Below are positions 61,301-64,000 of a stretch of 64,000 bases of DNA, piece after piece (within the stretch, counting starts at the first letter, position 1; the number at the start of each line of letters is the position of its first letter). The position numbers and the translations under genes are program-made. Below the pieces are notes generated by a model that did no database searches, was not told the DNA's origin, and saw only the letters and a list, made by a program, of their open reading frames with translations. The stretch comes from Gemmatimonadota bacterium (GTDB lineage Bacteria; Gemmatimonadota; Gemmatimonadetes; Gemmatimonadales; Gemmatimonadaceae): contig JACPFW010000035.1 in the NCBI GenBank assembly GCA_016182795.1, forward strand, positions 1 through 64,000, given 5' to 3'.

Positions 61301-61682
61301 GATGATCATCAACGAGCAGGCAGGGTCAGGCGGCGACCTGATGCCGTGGATGTTCCACTATCGCAAGATCGGAACGCTCGTCGGCAAGCGCACGTGGGGC
61401 GGGTTGGTACACACCGCCGACACGCCGGGGTTCATCGACGGCGGCTCGATGATCGCGCCGCGCGGTGGCTTCTTCCGGCGCGATAATCAGTGGGACGTCG
61501 AGAACGTCGGGCAGGCCCCCGACATCGACGTCGAGAACTGGCCCAAGGACGTGGCCGCCGGCCATGATCCGCAGCTCGAGCGCGCCGTGCAGGAAGCGCT
61601 CAAGCAGCTCGCCGCCAAGCCGGTGCAGCGCGCCATGAAGGAGCCGCCGTCACCGACGTGGGGCAAGCGCGTGAAACCGTAA
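58335..61682 (+). CDS. Exported tricorn-like S41 protease with beta-propeller and PDZ domains (paralog 2)
   Basis: This 1115-residue protein has a signal peptide ending near LPAQT. Beta-propeller blades (LSPDGSLVAFSAAYGG-like repeats) cover residues 30-510. An Ala/Pro/Arg low-complexity linker (about 540-580) separates them from the C1-like helices, the PDZ domain (VPGVDVRVGDYVIAVNGEEL) and the catalytic domain with Ser998 in NEQAGSGGDLMP and GKRTWGGLVHT. It has the same domain order as the gene at 25814-29050 but a different active-site context (AGSGGD against TASDGE), so specificity may differ. It starts 142 bases after the divergent esterase gene. Confidence 0.93.
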   Translation: MPRLRLSWLLASLCFAAVLPAQTRMLRSPSVSARYIAFAYAQNIWVVDRAGGAARQLTSFQGETQNPKLSPDGSLVAFSAAYGGNTDVYVVPVEGGSPKRLTWNSAPDLVQGWTPDGKAVLFSSTRDTFGPSPAPKFFTVPVGGGPETYLNIYRGYQGRIAPDGKRIAYRMNNSWDEERRNYRGGQNRPIWIADLKTLDVETPSWTDSKDVEPAWLGDVVYFISDRDGVANVWSFDTKAKKLAQVTNFSDFDVKTLDAGAGVVVFEQAGYIHEFDPKTGKTQRLNITAVGDFPWMMPGWKDVAPRITNMALSPTGKRLVAEARGEIFTIPAEKGDVRNIAPSSRSAERDPAWSPDGKSISYFSDKSGEYKLYVEAADGLAAPREITLPNHKHYYTPAWSPDGKKILYTDTDLKLWVLDVASGQAKVMGEDPWMVPARTMNPVWSPDSKWIAYVRHLNSLYKQIVAVNVETGVAKPVTDGLSDVVWPAFDASGKYLWFLASTDYGLKSQWLDMTNYPFETTYGLYFAILAKGEPTPLLPESDEETGAPAAPANAARAPRAEGGAAEPAAAAAPARAAVSVTIDFDGLASRIISVPGVAPRAYAKLMTGLHGTVFLSEALPPTGTGMSAGGQNLHRYQLRDRRATVFVSGIADYDVSADGRKLLYRSGGGFGGGPAAGASASPALFIVDAAGAPPQAGAGRINATLRAWIDPKQEFEQIFNEGWRNQRDYLYVPNMHGADWPKMRTMYGALLPFVNHRADLNYLLDQMGAEIAIGHSYVRGGDMPAVPQNTGGQLGADFVMDQGRYKITRIYDNESWNTDLRAPLAVPGVDVRVGDYVIAVNGEELRAPDNLYRLLDGTAGRQTVLLVNDKPTTEGARKVTVIPVANDQGLRARAWVEHNRRVVDSLSQGKLAYVHLPNTGQPGYTSFNRYYFAQQDKQGAVIDERFNGGGSAADYIIDVLQRDFDGYFNNVAGDRVPFTSPAAGIWGPKVMIINEQAGSGGDLMPWMFHYRKIGTLVGKRTWGGLVHTADTPGFIDGGSMIAPRGGFFRRDNQWDVENVGQAPDIDVENWPKDVAAGHDPQLERAVQEALKQLAAKPVQRAMKEPPSPTWGKRVKP

Positions 61683-61730
61683 AGCGAGAGACGGGGAGGG
61701 GGCAGGGAAGACAACTGCCATCCACGGATT

Positions 61731-61834
61731 GAACGGATCGACACGGATGAACACGGATACGGCAATGAGGCATACCTCAAAGCCGTATCCGTGTTCGTCT
61801 GTGTGCATCCGTGTGCATCCGTGGTATTCGGTCC
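61731..61834. repeat. Nested palindrome of CACGGAT units with perfect 15-bp stem
   Basis: GAACACGGATACGGC (61750-61764) pairs perfectly with GCCGTATCCGTGTTC (61783-61797). Inside it TGAGG and CCTCA (61767-61771, 61776-61780) form a second hairpin. Outer arms carry three more CGGAT units each side. It lies between convergent genes and could end both transcripts. Confidence 0.75.
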
Positions 61835-61858
61835 GCGCCTTTACGCTCCGGATCCTGC

Positions 61859-62674
61859 CTACGCGCTGAGTCGCTCCCACAGCAGCCACGCGCCGCTGCC
61901 GAGTCCGATGCCGATGATCGCACGCCGCACCCACTGCTGGCCCACGCGCTGCGCGAGCCGCGCGCCGATGATGCCGCCGACAGCCGCGCCAACGGCCATC
62001 GTCGCCGCCACCGGCCAGTTCACGATGCCACTGAACGCGAAGATCGCCACGGCAACAAGATTGAGGCACAATCCGCCCCAGTTCTTGAGACCATTCATCG
62101 TGTGAATGTTCGTGAGCCCCATCATGCCGAGTGCGGCGAGCTGCAGAATGCCCGCGCCGGCGCCGAAATAGCCGCCGTAGATGGCAACCACGTACTGCAT
62201 CACGAGCACGCCGAGTCGCGGTGTGGGGAGCGGCGCGCCGTCAGCGACCGGCACCGTGTGGCCGAAAATCCAGCGCATCGCCGGACGCTGGACGATGAAC
62301 AGGGCCGTCGCCCCCCAGATAAGCCACGGAACGCTGTCAGAGAACTTCTGTTCCGGTGTCCAGATAAGGAGGACAGCGCCTGTGACGCCGCCGAGGAGGC
62401 TGGGGATGGCCCACGGCACCTTCCAGCTCTCGGCGTCGCGCAGGGCATCGCGATAGCCCGAGTAGCTGGTCAGCAGCCCCGGCCAGAGGGCGACCGTGCT
62501 CGTGGCGTTGGCGACGAGAGGTGGGACGCCCAGCCAGATCAGGGCCGGAAAGGTGAGCAAAGTGCCGCCGCCGGCGATCGAATTGACCATGCTCCCCCCC
62601 GCCGCGGCGAGCGCGACGAGGGCGAGACGGGTCGGTTCGAGCAGGTGGCTGTCAGCCGGATTCAGGATGGCCAT
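61859..62674 (-). CDS. TauE/SafE family anion exporter
   Basis: This 271-residue membrane protein has about eight helices in two halves, with the family signature SMVNSIAGGGTLLTFPALIW. The second half has QYVVAIYGGYFGAGAGILQLAAL. The start ATG is at 62674; an upstream ATG at 62707 would add 11 residues with two Cys. Family members export sulfite or organosulfonates. It differs from the half-size copy at 3376-3732, which has only one such half. Confidence 0.92.
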   Translation of the reverse strand: MAILNPADSHLLEPTRLALVALAAAGGSMVNSIAGGGTLLTFPALIWLGVPPLVANATSTVALWPGLLTSYSGYRDALRDAESWKVPWAIPSLLGGVTGAVLLIWTPEQKFSDSVPWLIWGATALFIVQRPAMRWIFGHTVPVADGAPLPTPRLGVLVMQYVVAIYGGYFGAGAGILQLAALGMMGLTNIHTMNGLKNWGGLCLNLVAVAIFAFSGIVNWPVAATMAVGAAVGGIIGARLAQRVGQQWVRRAIIGIGLGSGAWLLWERLSA

Positions 62675-62920
62675 GTCGGGTAAGTTGCGCCTACACAGGG
62701 CGCACAATTGCGGTAACGTATTTCGCGTGCGCGCCGTTCAGAATACGGATTCGCGTGACAACGCAGTAGTTTGTTACTGTACGCGAGTTCGACGCGCTGC
62801 CGTACGCGTGTATGTTCGCCGGTGCTGGGCATTTTGCCCGCGCCACCACATTGACCGAGCCCGCGCCTACCGACGCACCCGCGCCGACGCGGTCTCCCAC
62901 TCGGGTTCTGGTAGACGATC
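62675..62920. promoter_or_regulatory. Divergent promoter region of TauE/SafE and citrate synthase genes
   Basis: These 246 bases hold no gene. AT-rich parts near 62705-62730 (ACAATTGCGGTAACGTATTT) and 62765-62785 (AGTAGTTTGTTACTGTACG) are candidate promoters; I could not fix boxes. No ribosome-binding site of normal strength is clear before the ATG at 62921. Confidence 0.45.
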
Positions 62921-64000
62921 ATGTCTGGTACGTCCGATGCGGCCAAGGGGCCGCCCGCTGGGGATCATCTTGAGATCAAGGATTCGCGCACGGGGAAGGT
63001 ATACTATGCGCCCATCATCGACGAGACGATTCGCACCGCCGATCTGAAGCAGATCAAGGTCAAGCCCGATGATTTCGGGATCATGGGCTACGATCCGGCG
63101 TTCATGAACACCGCCTCGTGCCGCTCGGCCATCACCTTCATCGATGGCGACAAGGGCATCCTGCGCTATCGCGGCTATCCCATCGAGCAGCTGGCCGAAA
63201 AGGCGAGCTTCCTCGAAGTGGCGTGGCTCCTGCGCCACGGCGAACTGCCGACGCAGGCGGAGTACGACAAGTGGGTGGCGGACATCACCACGCACACGTA
63301 CGTGCACGAGAACATCAAGCACTTCCTCACCGGGTTCCGGTACGACGCGCATCCGATGTCGATGCTCGCCGCCGGCGTGTCGGCGCTCTCGTCGTTCTAT
63401 CCGACGGCGAAGAGCATCCACGATCCGGTCGAACGCGACATCGCGTTCGTGCGGCTCCTGGCCAAGATGCCGACCATCGCCGCGTTCGCGTATCGGCACG
63501 TGAAGGGCCTGCCGTTCGTCTACCCCGACAACACGCTGCCCTACGCCGAGAACTTCCTCTCGATGATCGCGCGCATGTCGGAGCCGAAGTACGAGGCCCA
63601 CCCGGCGTACGCCAACGCCATCAACGTGCTCTTCATCCTGCACGCGGACCACGAGCAGAACTGCTCCACGAACGCCGTGCGCGCGGTCGGGTCGTCGCAT
63701 GTCGATCCGTACTCGGCCATCTCGGCCGGCATCAACGCGCTGTATGGCCCGCTCCACGGCGGCGCCAACGAAGCCGTGCTGCGCATGCTCGAGGAGATTG
63801 GCCATCCGAGCAACATTCCGGCGTTCATCGAGGCCGTGAAGAGCGGCAAGGGTGAGTCGCGCCTGATGGGCTTCGGCCACCGCGTGTACAAGAGCTACGA
63901 TCCGCGCGCCAAGATCGTGAAGGGGCTCTGCGACCAGGTGCTCAAGGTCGCCGGCATGTCAAAGGACATGGAGATCGCGCTCGAGCTCGAGCGCATCGCC
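62921..64000 (+). CDS. gltA: Citrate synthase, 3' end beyond the window
   Basis: The first 360 codons are present and the frame is open to the last base, so about 65-80 codons are missing. The enzyme joins oxaloacetate and acetyl-CoA to make citrate at the entry of the TCA cycle. N-terminal residues MSGTSDAAKGPPAGDHLEIKD lead into a domain with GDKGILRYRGYPIEQLAE. HADHEQNCSTNAVR, YGPLHGGANEAVL and MGFGHRVYK are the family's substrate-binding and catalytic motifs, each with a His. Its length and motifs fit a type II (NADH-sensitive) citrate synthase, but the residues that decide that lie partly outside the window. Confidence 0.95.
   Translation, partial: MSGTSDAAKGPPAGDHLEIKDSRTGKVYYAPIIDETIRTADLKQIKVKPDDFGIMGYDPAFMNTASCRSAITFIDGDKGILRYRGYPIEQLAEKASFLEVAWLLRHGELPTQAEYDKWVADITTHTYVHENIKHFLTGFRYDAHPMSMLAAGVSALSSFYPTAKSIHDPVERDIAFVRLLAKMPTIAAFAYRHVKGLPFVYPDNTLPYAENFLSMIARMSEPKYEAHPAYANAINVLFILHADHEQNCSTNAVRAVGSSHVDPYSAISAGINALYGPLHGGANEAVLRMLEEIGHPSNIPAFIEAVKSGKGESRLMGFGHRVYKSYDPRAKIVKGLCDQVLKVAGMSKDMEIALELERIA

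Noticed and set aside
61731-61834. Possible CRISPR array because of repeated short units
   Set aside because: Units are inverted, unequally spaced and form one nested hairpin; there are no spacers and no cas genes.

Overview
The window is 64 kb of GC-rich bacterial chromosome with densely packed genes. It carries many secreted hydrolases whose signal peptides end in Ala-Gln, paired tricorn-type S41 peptidases, paired M61 peptidases, M14 and M28 peptidases, Tat-exported enzymes and a SAM-II type riboswitch. This mix fits the phylum Gemmatimonadota best. That assignment is inference, because no rRNA or tRNA lies in the window. I saw no phage, transposase or CRISPR array; the only repeats are short palindromic intergenic elements.

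Layout. 0-18 kb: a peptidase-rich stretch (M28-PDZ, an amidohydrolase, two M61 peptidases, an M24 aminopeptidase and a large M14 peptidase) with a HEAT-repeat protein, a half-size TauE/SafE protein and a hybrid histidine kinase. 18-22 kb: an EAL phosphodiesterase, small membrane proteins, a sodium/solute symporter coupled to an unknown four-helix membrane protein, and a lipoprotein whose ribosome-binding site sits in a hairpin. 22-34 kb: acyl-CoA dehydrogenase, the AmmeMemoRadiSam pair, a tricorn-type protease, a DSD1-type PLP enzyme, a second symporter, an EgtD-like methyltransferase and an outer-membrane beta-barrel. 34-37 kb: a gene with a damaged 5' end and a carboxypeptidase-regulatory-domain protein between repeat arms.

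37-43 kb is the methionine locus, read on the minus strand. A SAM-II riboswitch, a terminator-like hairpin and a G-quadruplex-capable tract precede metH. metH overlaps by 4 bp a fused homocysteine methyltransferase / methylenetetrahydrofolate reductase gene. 43-46 kb holds aldehyde dehydrogenase, YggT, YggU and a receiver-like protein.

46-49 kb is the least-described unit: an ECF sigma factor, a membrane-anchored protein with a glycogen-binding-like (AMPK1/CBM48) domain, an exported helical protein and a beta-rich exported protein that ends in a second domain of that type. All four overlap or nearly touch, so this looks like a signalling operon whose output and input may both involve carbohydrate-binding-like modules. 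49-58 kb: a Tat-exported class V aminotransferase, an EVE protein with a histone-H1-like tail, GH3 and GH29 glycosidases in a coupled pair, an M14 peptidase with EF-hand-like loops and a Tat esterase. 58-64 kb: a second tricorn-type protease, a full-length TauE/SafE protein and the 5' part of a citrate synthase gene that runs off the window.
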